In this document: piece after piece, positions 1-7,808 of the stretch
How positions within the stretch are numbered: position 1 is the stretch's first letter
Layout: each line of letters begins with the position of its first letter
Assembly (NCBI GenBank): GCA_946482595.1
Contig: CAMLSD010000036.1
Span: forward strand, 1 to 42,093
From: an uncultured Comamonadaceae bacterium
Lineage (GTDB): Bacteria; Pseudomonadota; Gammaproteobacteria; Burkholderiales; Burkholderiaceae
Length of the DNA: 42,093 nt
Direction of reading: 5' to 3'
Notes under the pieces: model-generated
Databases searched by the model: none
What the model saw: only the letters and a program-made list of their open reading frames with translations
Told to the model about the DNA's origin: nothing
Made by a program: the position numbers and the translations under genes

Positions 1-125
1 TCGCCCGCCGGGGCGAACTCCCGGCTCGCCCCGCCAGGGGCGAAACACAGCGCCATTCAACGCAGCGGCGCCACGCCAACGCTCGCCCTCTCCCCAACCC
101 TCTCCCGCAAGCGGGAGAGGGAGCC
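1..125. repeat. Dispersed GC-rich repeat, copy A, with hairpin
   Basis: This segment recurs almost unchanged at 395-521 and, reverse-complemented, at 41968-42093. The shared layout is a GGGGCGA-rich head, a variable middle, then CCCTCTCCCCAACCCTCTCC leading into a hairpin. The hairpin has an 11-bp perfect stem at 98-108 and 111-121 with an AA loop. The segment encodes nothing recognisable. Compact extragenic repeats ending in such hairpins are common in Burkholderiales genomes. Copy A starts at the first base of the window, so it may be incomplete. Confidence 0.85.
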
Positions 126-394
126 TGCGCCGCTGCGGCGTGACCGGTTCCGTCAGAGACCGGGCTCGTCCGTCTGTTCGTGCGGTTCGTGTTCGGGGCC
201 CCCTTGGGGTCGCTGAGCAGCGCAGGGCCGGGCGGATCAAGAAGGGGGCTTGTCTGAGCCCGCAGGGCGAGTTTGCCCCCTTCCCGCGCGGACCGAGCAG
301 CGCAGGGAAGTTTCCGTGCCAACGGAAACCGAGCACTCGGGGGTGGCCTTTTCTTTCGTCCCTTTCTTTTGGGCACCACGCAAAAGAAAGGGAC
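126..394. other. Non-coding spacer between repeat copies with two hairpins
   Basis: No gene is supported here; the short open frames that cross it give proline/arginine-rich translations typical of GC-rich non-coding DNA. It contains two clean inverted repeats: an 8-bp stem at 310-317/322-329, and a 14-bp perfect stem at 358-371/381-394 that joins directly onto repeat copy B. The whole 1-521 stretch therefore looks like a composite of dispersed repeats downstream of the sugar operon that ends at 559. Confidence 0.6.
358..394. terminator. Perfect 14-bp hairpin, possible terminator or repeat boundary
   Basis: The arms GTCCCTTTCTTTTG (358-371) and CAAAAGAAAGGGAC (381-394) are exact reverse complements around a 9-base loop. 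It lies about 165 bases past the stop of the last gene of the minus-strand sugar operon and could end that transcript. It also abuts repeat copy B, so it may instead be part of the mobile repeat. There is no clean U-run immediately after the stem. Confidence 0.4.
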
Positions 395-521
395 TCGCCC
401 GCCGGGGCGAACTCCCGGCTCGCCCCGGCAGGGGCGAAACACAGCGCCACGATTCACACACCAGCCCAACACAAAAGCACACCCTCTCCCCAACCCTCTC
501 CCGCAGGCGGGAGAGGGGGCC
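395..521. repeat. Dispersed GC-rich repeat, copy B, with hairpin
   Basis: This is a direct-orientation second copy of the element at 1-125: the first ~55 bases match almost base for base, the middle diverges, and the tail re-converges. The closing hairpin has stems at 494-504 and 507-517 with an AG loop. It sits about 40 bases downstream of the dehydrogenase stop. Confidence 0.85.
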
Positions 522-558
522 ATGGCTCCGCTGCCGATCTGCCGCGCCGAACCCCTCC

Positions 559-1347
559 TCACCCCATCACCGACACCTGCGCAATCCCCGCATCCACCGG
601 CAGATGCTGCCCCGTGATGCCGTTGCTGTCCTGCGCCGCCAGGAACAGCACGGCGCGCGCCACGTGGCCCGGGTCGAGGCGGTACTTCAGACACTGGGCG
701 TCGAGGAAGCGCTGGTCTTCGGCCGGGTCGCGGTGCAGTGCAGTCTGGCGTTCGGTGACGATGGCGCCGGGCACAACCGCATTGACGCGGATGCCGCGTT
801 CGCCCAGCTCACGCGCCAGCGTGCGGGTGAGGCCGAGGATGCCGGCCTTGGCCGTCGTGTAGCCCACCAGTTGCGGTCGCCCGCGCATCCACGACACCGA
901 TCCGAGGTTGATGACCGACCCGCCGCCCGCCTGGGCCATGCCCGGCGCGACGGCCTGGATCGCAAAGAAGTAGTGCTTGAGGTTGAGCGCGAGCCGGTCG
1001 TCCCAGAACTCGGGGGTGACGTCCTCCATCGCATGGCGGTCGTCGCGCCCGGCGTTGTTGACCAGCACCTGCACCGGGCCCTGCGCTGCCACGGCCTGGG
1101 CGATGGCCGCCTGATAGGCGCGCGCATCGCGCACGTCGCAGCGGGTGTACCAGGGGCGGTGCCCATGGGCGGACTGCAGGCGGTCCTGCAGTGCGGCTGC
1201 GGCGGTGTCGTCGATGTCGACAAAGGACAGGCGGCTGCCCTGGGCGGCAAAGTGCTCGAGCAGGACCGCACCGATGCCGCTGGCCGCACCACTGATGAAA
1301 ACATGCGCATCGCGCAGGCTGGGATAGACGGCAGTGGAAGCGGTCAT
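559..1347 (-). CDS. SDR-family sugar dehydrogenase
   Basis: This 262-aa protein is a classical short-chain dehydrogenase/reductase. It shows the cofactor glycine motif GAASGIG (residues 20-26), the NNAG motif (97-100), Asn122, and a catalytic set Ser150-Tyr163-Lys167 (YTTAK). Asp44 at the end of the second strand suggests NAD preference, but that is inference. In this operon it most likely oxidises the free sugar at C1 to the aldonolactone, which the adjacent SMP-30 lactonase would open. It is the last gene of the minus-strand operon, 15 bases after the lactonase stop, and no good Shine-Dalgarno sequence precedes the ATG. The substrate cannot be read from sequence; L-arabinose, D-xylose, galactose, fucose, rhamnose and sulfoquinovose dehydrogenases all occur in this superfamily. 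Confidence 0.88.
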   Translation of the reverse strand: MTASTAVYPSLRDAHVFISGAASGIGAVLLEHFAAQGSRLSFVDIDDTAAAALQDRLQSAHGHRPWYTRCDVRDARAYQAAIAQAVAAQGPVQVLVNNAGRDDRHAMEDVTPEFWDDRLALNLKHYFFAIQAVAPGMAQAGGGSVINLGSVSWMRGRPQLVGYTTAKAGILGLTRTLARELGERGIRVNAVVPGAIVTERQTALHRDPAEDQRFLDAQCLKYRLDPGHVARAVLFLAAQDSNGITGQHLPVDAGIAQVSVMG

Positions 1348-1362
1348 GGCAGGAGGTGAGAC

Positions 1363-2265
1363 TCAACCCCGGTAGTACGACACCGGCAGGCCGGCCACGT
1401 CCACGCGCAGTTGCAGCACGCAGCCGGCCAGCGGCTGGGCCGCCAGTTCGTCGGCGGGGCGCTTTTCGCGGGAGGTGGTGATGTAGAGCGTGCGCAGGTC
1501 GGCCCCGCCAAAACACGGCATCGTGGCACAGCGCACCGGCAGCTTGACCTCGCGCAGTACCTCGCCGGCCGGCGAGATCTGCAGCACCCGCGCGCCTTCG
1601 AACATCGCGACCCAGTAGTTGCCCTGGCTGTCGACCGCCGCGCCGTCGGGCCGGCCGCCGTAGGTGTCGAGTGACTGGCCTTCGCGGCGCGGTTCGAACT
1701 GCATGAACACACGCCGGTTCGACAGCTCGCCGGTGTCGAGATCGAAGTCGAACGCCTGGATGCGGTGGGCCTTGGTGTCGGACCAGTACATGGTGCCGCC
1801 GTCGGGGCTCCAGCCCAGGCCGTTCGAGACGGTGATGCCGTCGGCCCGGCGCATGACCTGCCCGTCGGTGCCCAGGCAGTACAGCGCGGCCAGCGGCGGG
1901 TCGCGCGGCTCGTAGATCGTGCCGCACCAGAAGCGGCCGGCAGGATCGCACTTGCCGTCGTTGTAGCGCTCGGTGGCCGTCTCGTAGGACGGTGCCTCGA
2001 TCAGCGTGCGCTCGCCGGTGGCCGGATCGAAACGCCAGAGTCCGTCGCGCATGCCCAGCACCAGCCCGCCGGACAGCGCCGGCGCGCAGCAGGCGACATC
2101 GGTGTCGAAGGCCCAGGTGTCCAGCTGCTGCGTGGCGGGGTTGAAGCGATGCAGCTTGTGGCCGGGGATGTCGCAGTAATACAGCACCTGCTCGTCGGGG
2201 TGCCACATCGGCGACTCGCCCAGCAGCGCCGGCTGGCCATGGGCAGCGGTGATCACTTCGCTCAC
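1363..2265 (-). CDS. SMP-30/gluconolactonase-family sugar lactonase
   Basis: This 300-aa six-bladed beta-propeller enzyme matches the SMP-30/gluconolactonase/LRE family. It has the GESPMW motif (Glu17), YNDGK (Asn102, Asp103), SNGLGWSPD (Asn148) and RPDG (Asp208). Glu17, Asn148 and Asp208 correspond to the divalent-metal ligands of the family. The role is to hydrolyse the aldonolactone made by the dehydrogenase next door to the sugar acid used by the IlvD-type dehydratase. The start is GTG at 2265, overlapping the epimerase stop as GTGA, with a GGAGGT ribosome site about eight bases upstream. Translational coupling is therefore likely. No signal peptide is seen, so it should be cytoplasmic. 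Confidence 0.92.
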   Translation of the reverse strand: MSEVITAAHGQPALLGESPMWHPDEQVLYYCDIPGHKLHRFNPATQQLDTWAFDTDVACCAPALSGGLVLGMRDGLWRFDPATGERTLIEAPSYETATERYNDGKCDPAGRFWCGTIYEPRDPPLAALYCLGTDGQVMRRADGITVSNGLGWSPDGGTMYWSDTKAHRIQAFDFDLDTGELSNRRVFMQFEPRREGQSLDTYGGRPDGAAVDSQGNYWVAMFEGARVLQISPAGEVLREVKLPVRCATMPCFGGADLRTLYITTSREKRPADELAAQPLAGCVLQLRVDVAGLPVSYYRG

Positions 2266-3125
2266 GCGCGCACCTCCAGGATCTCCAGCTTCATCCAGGC
2301 GCTGGCGGTGGCGCCCGGTGCCAGGGTCATCATGCCGTGGGCCTCGGGCTCGGGCATGTTGAGGGCATTGTTCGCATGGCTGACCGGCTCGACCGCATAG
2401 AAGTCCTGCAGCGGCGGGGTGTAGACCACCAGGTGGGTGAGCGACGAGGTGAGCCGCAGCGAAAAATGCTCGTCGCGCAGCTTGGCCGTGCCCTGCCAGC
2501 CGGTGAAGCAGTGGTCATAGTCGAGGTGGGCCATGTCGGCATCGATGCTGTGCTGCGGCACATGGCGCACCGGCAGGCGGGTGTCGTCGGTGTCCCAGCG
2601 GCCGCTGACTTCGGCATGCAGGCGGCTGCGGCTGCGTTTGGGGAAGTACGGGTGCCAGCCCAGGCCCATGGGTGCGGGTTCGTCGGCACGGTTGGTGACC
2701 GACAGGCGCAGCGACAGGCCTTGTTCGTCGAGCGACACGAACTGGGTGGCCTCGAAGGCGAACGGCCATTCGGCGTCGCCCGTGTGGGTCAACAGCAGCT
2801 CGGCCTCGCGTGCGTCGTGTTTCACCACACTCCACGGTCGGGTGAAGCCTACGCCGTGCAGCGAGTGCGGTGAACCCTCGAAATTGGGCTGCGTCGTGCG
2901 CTCCTGGCCCCCCCACGGAAACCGGCAGTGGCCGATGCGGTTGGAATACGGCACCAGCGGGTAGCAGCCCGACGAGCGCGCCCGGGTCAGGCTGGCGGCG
3001 TCGGCGCTGCGCAGCACCGGGTGGTCGCGGTGCCAGAAGCCGGCAATGGACCCGCCCACGTCGGGGCGCAGGGTGAGCGTGAGGGCGCCCGCGCCCAGCT
3101 CAATGGCTTTGGATGATCCAGTCAT
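2262..3125 (-). CDS. Aldose 1-epimerase (sugar mutarotase)
   Basis: This 287-aa protein has the galactose-mutarotase fold signatures: SNRIG (Asn62, Arg63), a SPHSLHG segment with His87 and His90, GLGWHPYF with the second catalytic His, and a late VEPVSHANNA segment carrying the likely catalytic Glu. It interconverts alpha and beta anomers of the sugar released by the GH31 enzyme, so that the C1 dehydrogenase receives the anomer it uses. Its start lies 26 bases inside the 3' end of the GH31 gene, behind a strong AGGAGG site. Its stop overlaps the lactonase start. Such a dedicated mutarotase accompanies a GH31 enzyme in sulfoquinovose and several pentose/hexose loci. Confidence 0.9.
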   Translation of the reverse strand: MTGSSKAIELGAGALTLTLRPDVGGSIAGFWHRDHPVLRSADAASLTRARSSGCYPLVPYSNRIGHCRFPWGGQERTTQPNFEGSPHSLHGVGFTRPWSVVKHDAREAELLLTHTGDAEWPFAFEATQFVSLDEQGLSLRLSVTNRADEPAPMGLGWHPYFPKRSRSRLHAEVSGRWDTDDTRLPVRHVPQHSIDADMAHLDYDHCFTGWQGTAKLRDEHFSLRLTSSLTHLVVYTPPLQDFYAVEPVSHANNALNMPEPEAHGMMTLAPGATASAWMKLEILEVRA

Positions 3126-5421
3126 GTCCCTCCTGGGATACGGTCAGGCCGGCGCCCGGCGGTGTGTGCAGCATGGACACCGGAGCGCCGACCGGGTTGA
3201 GTCGAACAGCTTCGGATCCTACGCCGGTACTGCCGGGTAACCGCGTGACACCGACCCAGGCATTTCCCACCCCCGGCAGGCCAAAGGCCCACCATGACTC
3301 GATCGGGGCGTGCCAGTCGATCTCGCGGGTGGACTGCACCGCCCGACCCAGCGGCAGCACATGGCCGGCACGACCGTAGACGGCCGCCCGCTCCAGCGGC
3401 ACGGTGACCTGGTGCACCGTGCCAGCCTCGTGGCGTGCGCCGGTGAAGAGGTCGTACCAGGCGCCGCCTCCGTCGGCCTCGTGCGGGAAGTACACCGTGG
3501 CCTGCCCGCCCGCGCGCGTGACCGGCGCCACCAGCAGGCTCGGCCCGAACAGGTACTGCCCCTCGAAGCCACGCGCCGCCCGGTCGTGCGGGAAGGCCAG
3601 CGCCATCAGCCGCATCAGCGGCAGGCCGGTGCGCACGGCCTCGTCGCAGGCGGCGGCGATGTAGGGGATGAGCCGGTAGCGCAGTTCGAGCCAGTTCCGG
3701 CAGACCGCTTCGATCGCCTCGCCGAAGGCCCAGGGTTCGCGCAGTCCGATGCCGTGGTAGCGCATGTGCGAGCTGAACACCGCCTGGGCCGTCCAGCGCA
3801 CCATCAGCTCGGCCGTGGGCTGCTCGCGGCCGTAGAAGCCGCCGATGTCGGTGGCGTGATACGGCACGCCGCTGGCGCCCAGGCTCAGCCCGCCGCGCAC
3901 GCTGGCGGCCAGGCCTTCCCAGTCGCTTTGCGGGTCGCCGCCCCACTGCATGGGCAGGCGCTGCGATCCGATGAAGGCATCGCGCGCCCACACCATGGGG
4001 TGGGCATCGGCCGGGTCGTCGCCCTCGCGGCGCGCATGCAGCGCGGTGGCCTCGTAGACGCAGCGGTTGTAGAGCAGCGGGTAGACGTTGTGCAGGCGCC
4101 GGCCGGTGTCGCCGTTGGCGGCGACCATGTCGTCCTCGACCTGCTCACCGAAATCGCTCTTGATCACGTCCACGCCGAGGTCGAACAGGTAGCGGTGCTG
4201 GTCACGCCACCACGCATAGGCCTCGGGGTGGGTGAAGTCGATCGCCCCTGAGGGCTGCAGCGGCGTGAGCACGCTGCCGAAGGGGCTGTCCTTCGGGTTC
4301 TTGACCCACTCGAAGACATAGGCGTCTCCGGCCGGGTTCTTCAGCAGCCAGCCGCGGTCGGCGAGCGTGCGGAACAGCGGCGAGTGGATCGACACATACG
4401 GGTACTCCCACACGCACAGGCGCAGCCCACCGGCCTTGATCGCGGCGATCTGGCGGGCCGGGTCGGTGAAACGGGCCGGGTCGAGCTGCCAGTCGACACG
4501 GGTGCGGGTGTCCCAGGCGGCGCGACCGTCGAGCGTGATCACATCGCAGGGGATGCGGCGGCGACGGATGTCGGCGGCCACCTCGGCGCATTCTTCGGGC
4601 GTGCGGTAGTAGGCCCGGCTCATCCACAAGCCCAGGCCCCAGCGCGGCACCGGCGCCGGGTGGCCGGTGAGTGCCGCATGGCGTTGCAGCACGCCGGCGG
4701 GTTCGGCGGCCACGGTGAAAAAGACGTCGAGCGGATCGTCCTCGCATTCGATCACATGGGTGCGGTGCGACCACTGCGCCAGCCCCACGCCATGCTGCAC
4801 CACCGCCGGGGTGTGCACCAGCACGCCCCAGGCGCCCGCGCCATGGCCCGGGCTCCAGGCAAACGGGATGTTCTTGTACGACAGCTCGGTGTTGACCCCC
4901 AGCGCGTCTTCGGTGCGCCCGCGGATGAGCTGGCCGCGCCGGTTCAGCGCGCCGAACTTCTCGCCCAGGCCGTAGACCGGTTCGTCGCTTTCCAGCGCCA
5001 GGCCCAGCACCCAGGTCGTGACACCGTCTTCGCGCAGCACACCCAGCGGCGGCACCCGGGTGTAGCCGCGAAAGTGCTCGTCGGTGGTGGACTGCAGCAC
5101 CAGCCGGCCGGCCCGCCACAGGCGAAAGCGCAGCGGGGCTTCCAGCACGTCGAAGGCGCAGTCGCCGGCCGTGATGCGCCAGCCGTGATCCACCGGTGCC
5201 ACGTGCGATGCCATGTGGGCCTCGGGCGTGGCCAGCAGGCCGTAGTCGGGCCGCTGGCCCTGGCCGGCGCGCAGGCGGAACACACCGACCGCGTGCGCAT
5301 CGATGCGCAGGGTTTCACCATCCACCGCGAAGGTGGCGCCATGGGCATCGGAAGACACCAGTTCGAGCTGGTCGAAGCGGCGGTAGCGGTGCGGGTCGAA
5401 GGGTCCGAACTCGGTATGCAT
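3100..5421 (-). CDS. GH31 alpha-glycosidase, YicI-like, cytoplasmic
   Basis: This 773-aa glycoside hydrolase family 31 enzyme retains the catalytic pair: nucleophile Asp423 in KSDFGE and acid/base Asp496 in WGGD. It also has the YGLGEKFG segment (150-157) and DIGGF (525-529). Lys421 and the surrounding motif resemble E. coli YicI alpha-xylosidase. The YicI substrate loop (Cys-Phe after the buried Asp) is replaced here by LDGRAAW (297-303), so specificity should differ. I could not find the arginine-tryptophan sulfonate pocket of E. coli YihQ by eye alignment, although several arginines (300, 306, 308) crowd the same region. No signal peptide is present, so it hydrolyses an imported alpha-glycoside in the cytoplasm. 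It follows the permease genes by 21 bases. Alternatives are alpha-xylosidase, alpha-galactosidase or an unassigned GH31 activity. Confidence 0.93.
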   Translation of the reverse strand: MHTEFGPFDPHRYRRFDQLELVSSDAHGATFAVDGETLRIDAHAVGVFRLRAGQGQRPDYGLLATPEAHMASHVAPVDHGWRITAGDCAFDVLEAPLRFRLWRAGRLVLQSTTDEHFRGYTRVPPLGVLREDGVTTWVLGLALESDEPVYGLGEKFGALNRRGQLIRGRTEDALGVNTELSYKNIPFAWSPGHGAGAWGVLVHTPAVVQHGVGLAQWSHRTHVIECEDDPLDVFFTVAAEPAGVLQRHAALTGHPAPVPRWGLGLWMSRAYYRTPEECAEVAADIRRRRIPCDVITLDGRAAWDTRTRVDWQLDPARFTDPARQIAAIKAGGLRLCVWEYPYVSIHSPLFRTLADRGWLLKNPAGDAYVFEWVKNPKDSPFGSVLTPLQPSGAIDFTHPEAYAWWRDQHRYLFDLGVDVIKSDFGEQVEDDMVAANGDTGRRLHNVYPLLYNRCVYEATALHARREGDDPADAHPMVWARDAFIGSQRLPMQWGGDPQSDWEGLAASVRGGLSLGASGVPYHATDIGGFYGREQPTAELMVRWTAQAVFSSHMRYHGIGLREPWAFGEAIEAVCRNWLELRYRLIPYIAAACDEAVRTGLPLMRLMALAFPHDRAARGFEGQYLFGPSLLVAPVTRAGGQATVYFPHEADGGGAWYDLFTGARHEAGTVHQVTVPLERAAVYGRAGHVLPLGRAVQSTREIDWHAPIESWWAFGLPGVGNAWVGVTRLPGSTGVGSEAVRLNPVGAPVSMLHTPPGAGLTVSQEGHDWIIQSH

Positions 5422-5442
5422 GGTCTTGTGCGTTTGGGTGGG

Positions 5443-6285
5443 TCAGCCCTTGAGGCCGCCCTGGGTGAGTCCGCCCACCACGCGCTCCTGGAAGATCGCG
5501 ATCAGCACCGCGATGGGCACGATGGCCACGATCAGCGCGGCCGAGATGATGGGCCAGGGAAACGTGAACTCCCCCTGGTAGAGCGTGATGCCCACTGGCA
5601 GCGTGCGCATCGACGCGCTGGCGTTGAGCGACAGCGCCAGCAGGAATTCGTCCCAGGCGTTGACGAAGGCCAGGATGCCGGCGGTGAACACCCCTGGCGC
5701 GGCCAGCGGCACGACCACTCGCACGAGTGCCCCCAGGCGGGTGCAGCCGTCGATCATTGCGGCGTTTTCGAGGTCGCGCGGGATGCCCTGGAAAAAGCTC
5801 ACGAGCACCAGCGTGCACACCGGCAGGTTGAGCACGATGTAGGGCAGCACCAGCGCGGTGTAGGTGTTGAGCAGGCCCAGCGAGCGCATGGTCTCGAAGA
5901 TGGGCACGAGCAGCGTGACCAGCGGGAACATGCTGGACGCCACGATCGCGGTCAGGATGAGCTGGCGGTGCCGCAGGTTGAGCCGTGCGATCGCATAGGC
6001 GGCAAAGGCCGACACCACCAGCGAACTCACCGTGGCCAGCGTGGCGACCAGGGCGCTGTTGCCCAGGTACAGCAGCAGCGGCTGGTCGGTGAAGGCCTGC
6101 ACATAGTTCGACAGCGTCGGATTGGCCGGCCACCAGGTGATGGGCTTGCTGACGAGTTCGGTTTCGGTCTTCAGCGAGGTGAGCAGGATCCACACGGCCG
6201 GGAAAAAGCCGTTGAACACCACGATGATGCCGGCCAGCAGGCGCAGGCTGCGGCCTTCGAGCGCACCGTCGAACAGGGGTTTCAT
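5443..6285 (-). CDS. Carbohydrate ABC transporter permease, MalG type
   Basis: This 280-aa inner-membrane protein has about six hydrophobic segments. It carries the EAA loop ENAAMIDG (173-180), with the conserved glycine and the downstream proline-rich stretch that contact the ATPase. It belongs to the CUT1 family (MalG/UgpE), which handles oligosaccharides and glycosides rather than monosaccharides. That fits import of an intact alpha-glycoside for the cytoplasmic GH31 enzyme. It starts seven bases after the MalF-type partner. Confidence 0.93.
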   Translation of the reverse strand: MKPLFDGALEGRSLRLLAGIIVVFNGFFPAVWILLTSLKTETELVSKPITWWPANPTLSNYVQAFTDQPLLLYLGNSALVATLATVSSLVVSAFAAYAIARLNLRHRQLILTAIVASSMFPLVTLLVPIFETMRSLGLLNTYTALVLPYIVLNLPVCTLVLVSFFQGIPRDLENAAMIDGCTRLGALVRVVVPLAAPGVFTAGILAFVNAWDEFLLALSLNASASMRTLPVGITLYQGEFTFPWPIISAALIVAIVPIAVLIAIFQERVVGGLTQGGLKG

Positions 6286-6292
6286 GGGCGCC

Positions 6293-7192
6293 TCACTCCT
6301 TGCCGATGCGCTTGAGGTACACCGCCGTCACGATCAGCGACAGCACGAACATGAACACCGCCAGCGTCGAGCCATAACCGACGTCGAGGTAGTCGATGGT
6401 GGTCTTGTGGATCAGCATGGCCAGGGTTTCGGTGGCATTGCCCGGGCCGCCCTTGGTCATCGTGTAGGGGATGTCGAAGGTCTGCAGTGCGGTGATGGTG
6501 CGGAAGATCAGTGCCACGATGATCGACGGCATCAGCATCGGGATGGTGATCTGCCAGAACTGCTGCCACTTCGAGGCGCCGTCGACCTCGGCCGCCTCGT
6601 ACAGCGATCGCGGGATCATCTGCAGCCCCGCCAGCAGGATCAGCGCCATGAACGACGAGGTCTTCCAGATGATGGTGATGCAGATGGCGGCAAAGGCCCA
6701 GTTCGGCCGCAGCAGCCACATGGTCTGCTCGTCGCTGCCGAAGCGGCGCAACACGTCGTTGACCACACCGTACTCGGTGTGGAAGAACCACGCGAAGATC
6801 AGGCCGGCAAACGACAGCGGCAGGGCCCAGGGCAGCAGCAGTGCCAGGCGCACCGGCCAGCGGCGGCGGAACGGCAGGTTGGCCAGCAGGGCCAGGCCCA
6901 TGCCCACCACCAGCGCGCCGGGCACGGTGATGAGCGTGATCAGCACGGTGTTCCAGGCCGCGTTCCAGAACTCCTTGTCCTGCAGGACAAAACCGTAGTT
7001 CTCGAAGCCGACAAAACGCGCGCTGGCACCGCCCGAGAGTCGCAGGTCGAAAAAGCTGTTCCAGATCAGCTTGCCGATCGGGTAGACGACGATCAGCGCC
7101 AGCAGGGCAAAGGCCGGGGCCAGCAGCAGGAAGGCCAGCGTCTTTTCGCTCGGGTCCTTCAGACGATCGGCCAGGGTCAGGCGTGGGCTCAT
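6293..7192 (-). CDS. Carbohydrate ABC transporter permease, MalF/UgpA type
   Basis: This 299-aa membrane protein of the CUT1 permease family carries the EAA motif YEAAEVDGAS (198-207) and six predicted membrane spans, without the long periplasmic loop of E. coli MalF. It pairs with the MalG-type permease directly downstream. Its start codon overlaps the stop of the DUF559 endonuclease gene (ATGA at 7189-7192). Permease translation may thus depend on read-through of the intruding gene, which is odd for a transport operon. Confidence 0.93.
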   Translation of the reverse strand: MSPRLTLADRLKDPSEKTLAFLLLAPAFALLALIVVYPIGKLIWNSFFDLRLSGGASARFVGFENYGFVLQDKEFWNAAWNTVLITLITVPGALVVGMGLALLANLPFRRRWPVRLALLLPWALPLSFAGLIFAWFFHTEYGVVNDVLRRFGSDEQTMWLLRPNWAFAAICITIIWKTSSFMALILLAGLQMIPRSLYEAAEVDGASKWQQFWQITIPMLMPSIIVALIFRTITALQTFDIPYTMTKGGPGNATETLAMLIHKTTIDYLDVGYGSTLAVFMFVLSLIVTAVYLKRIGKE

Positions 7193-7548
7193 GATGGGGT
7201 GTCCTCGCGCGGCGCCAGCGCGGCGCTCAGGTGCAGCAGAACGCCGTTCAGGTGGGTGAGTACGTCGTGGTTCCAGTAGCGCAGCACGCGGTAGCCCTGC
7301 TGCGCGAGCCAGGCGTCGCGATGCCGGTCGCGCGCGCTTTGGGCGTGCTGTCCGCCGTCGAGTTCCACGACCAGGCGGTGGGACAGGCAGACGAAGTCGA
7401 CGGTGTAGCGGCCGATGGGGTGCTGCCGGCGAAACTTCACGCCCAGCTGCTCACCGCGCAGGGCACGCCAGAGTGCGCGCTCGGCGTCGGTCAGGTGGCG
7501 CCGCAGGTGGCGCGCAAAGGCGGTGCGTTCGGCGGGCCATCGGTGCAT
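7189..7548 (-). CDS. DUF559 endonuclease-domain protein inside the transport operon
   Basis: This 119-aa protein has the DUF559 (Vsr/restriction-like, PD-(D/E)xK superfamily) core: RRQHPIGRYTVDFVC, then LVVELDGGQH, then a final YRVLRYWNHDVL segment. The Asp of VDF and the Glu-Leu-Asp are the expected metal-binding residues. I chose the ATG at 7548 because homology begins there; upstream the frame runs through hairpin repeats and gives low-complexity translation. No ribosome site is obvious. DUF559 proteins are predicted nucleases of unknown role and nothing links them to sugar metabolism. The gene separates the binding-protein gene from its permeases and, with the adjacent repeats, looks like an insertion. 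Confidence 0.85.
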   Translation of the reverse strand: MHRWPAERTAFARHLRRHLTDAERALWRALRGEQLGVKFRRQHPIGRYTVDFVCLSHRLVVELDGGQHAQSARDRHRDAWLAQQGYRVLRYWNHDVLTHLNGVLLHLSAALAPREDTPS

Positions 7549-7597
7549 GGGCGGAGCAGTGCGGTGCGGGTCGGGGCGCACATTGCACCACCGCACC

Positions 7598-7767
7598 CCC
7601 ACCCCTGCCCTCCCCCTGGTGAGGGGGAGGGAGTTGTCACAACGGTGTGCGAGTGCATCGGCGCCTGCCCTCCCCCTGGTGAAGGAGAGGGAGGTGTCAC
7701 AACGGTGTACAGATGTGCCGGGGCCTGGCCCCTTCCCCCTGCCAGGGGGAAGGCAGGGATGGGGGTG
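7598..7767. repeat. Array of three GC-rich hairpins with two 60-bp tandem units
   Basis: Two near-identical units with a 60-base period each contain CCCTCCCCCTGGTGA, a complementary arm, and the tail GTCACAACGGTGT. The first hairpin has stems 7608-7616/7623-7631. The second (from 7668) has a weakened right arm. A third hairpin has a perfect 10-bp stem at 7731-7740/7744-7753. The array fills the gap between the binding-protein stop (7809) and the DUF559 start (7548), where an unbroken ABC operon would have only a short spacer. The hairpins resemble, but do not copy, those at the window ends. Confidence 0.85.
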
Positions 7768-7808
7768 CGACGGTCGACAGGCCACCTGCATCCATCGCGC
7801 CCCGACAC

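Noticed and set aside
140..862. Open frames of 114-369 aa across the left-end repeats
   Set aside because: They run through hairpin repeats and then antisense into the dehydrogenase; there is no family similarity.
3100..5421. Naming the GH31 enzyme sulfoquinovosidase
   Set aside because: The locus composition fits, but the Arg/Trp sulfonate-recognition pattern of YihQ is not convincingly present and no sulfolactate genes are nearby.
4384..6315. A 643-aa plus-strand open frame
   Set aside because: It lies opposite the GH31 and permease genes, has no recognisable motif and is rich in Gln/His/Arg.
7598..7767. A short CRISPR-like array
   Set aside because: There are only two 60-base units and a related hairpin, without constant repeats and variable spacers; no cas genes are present.
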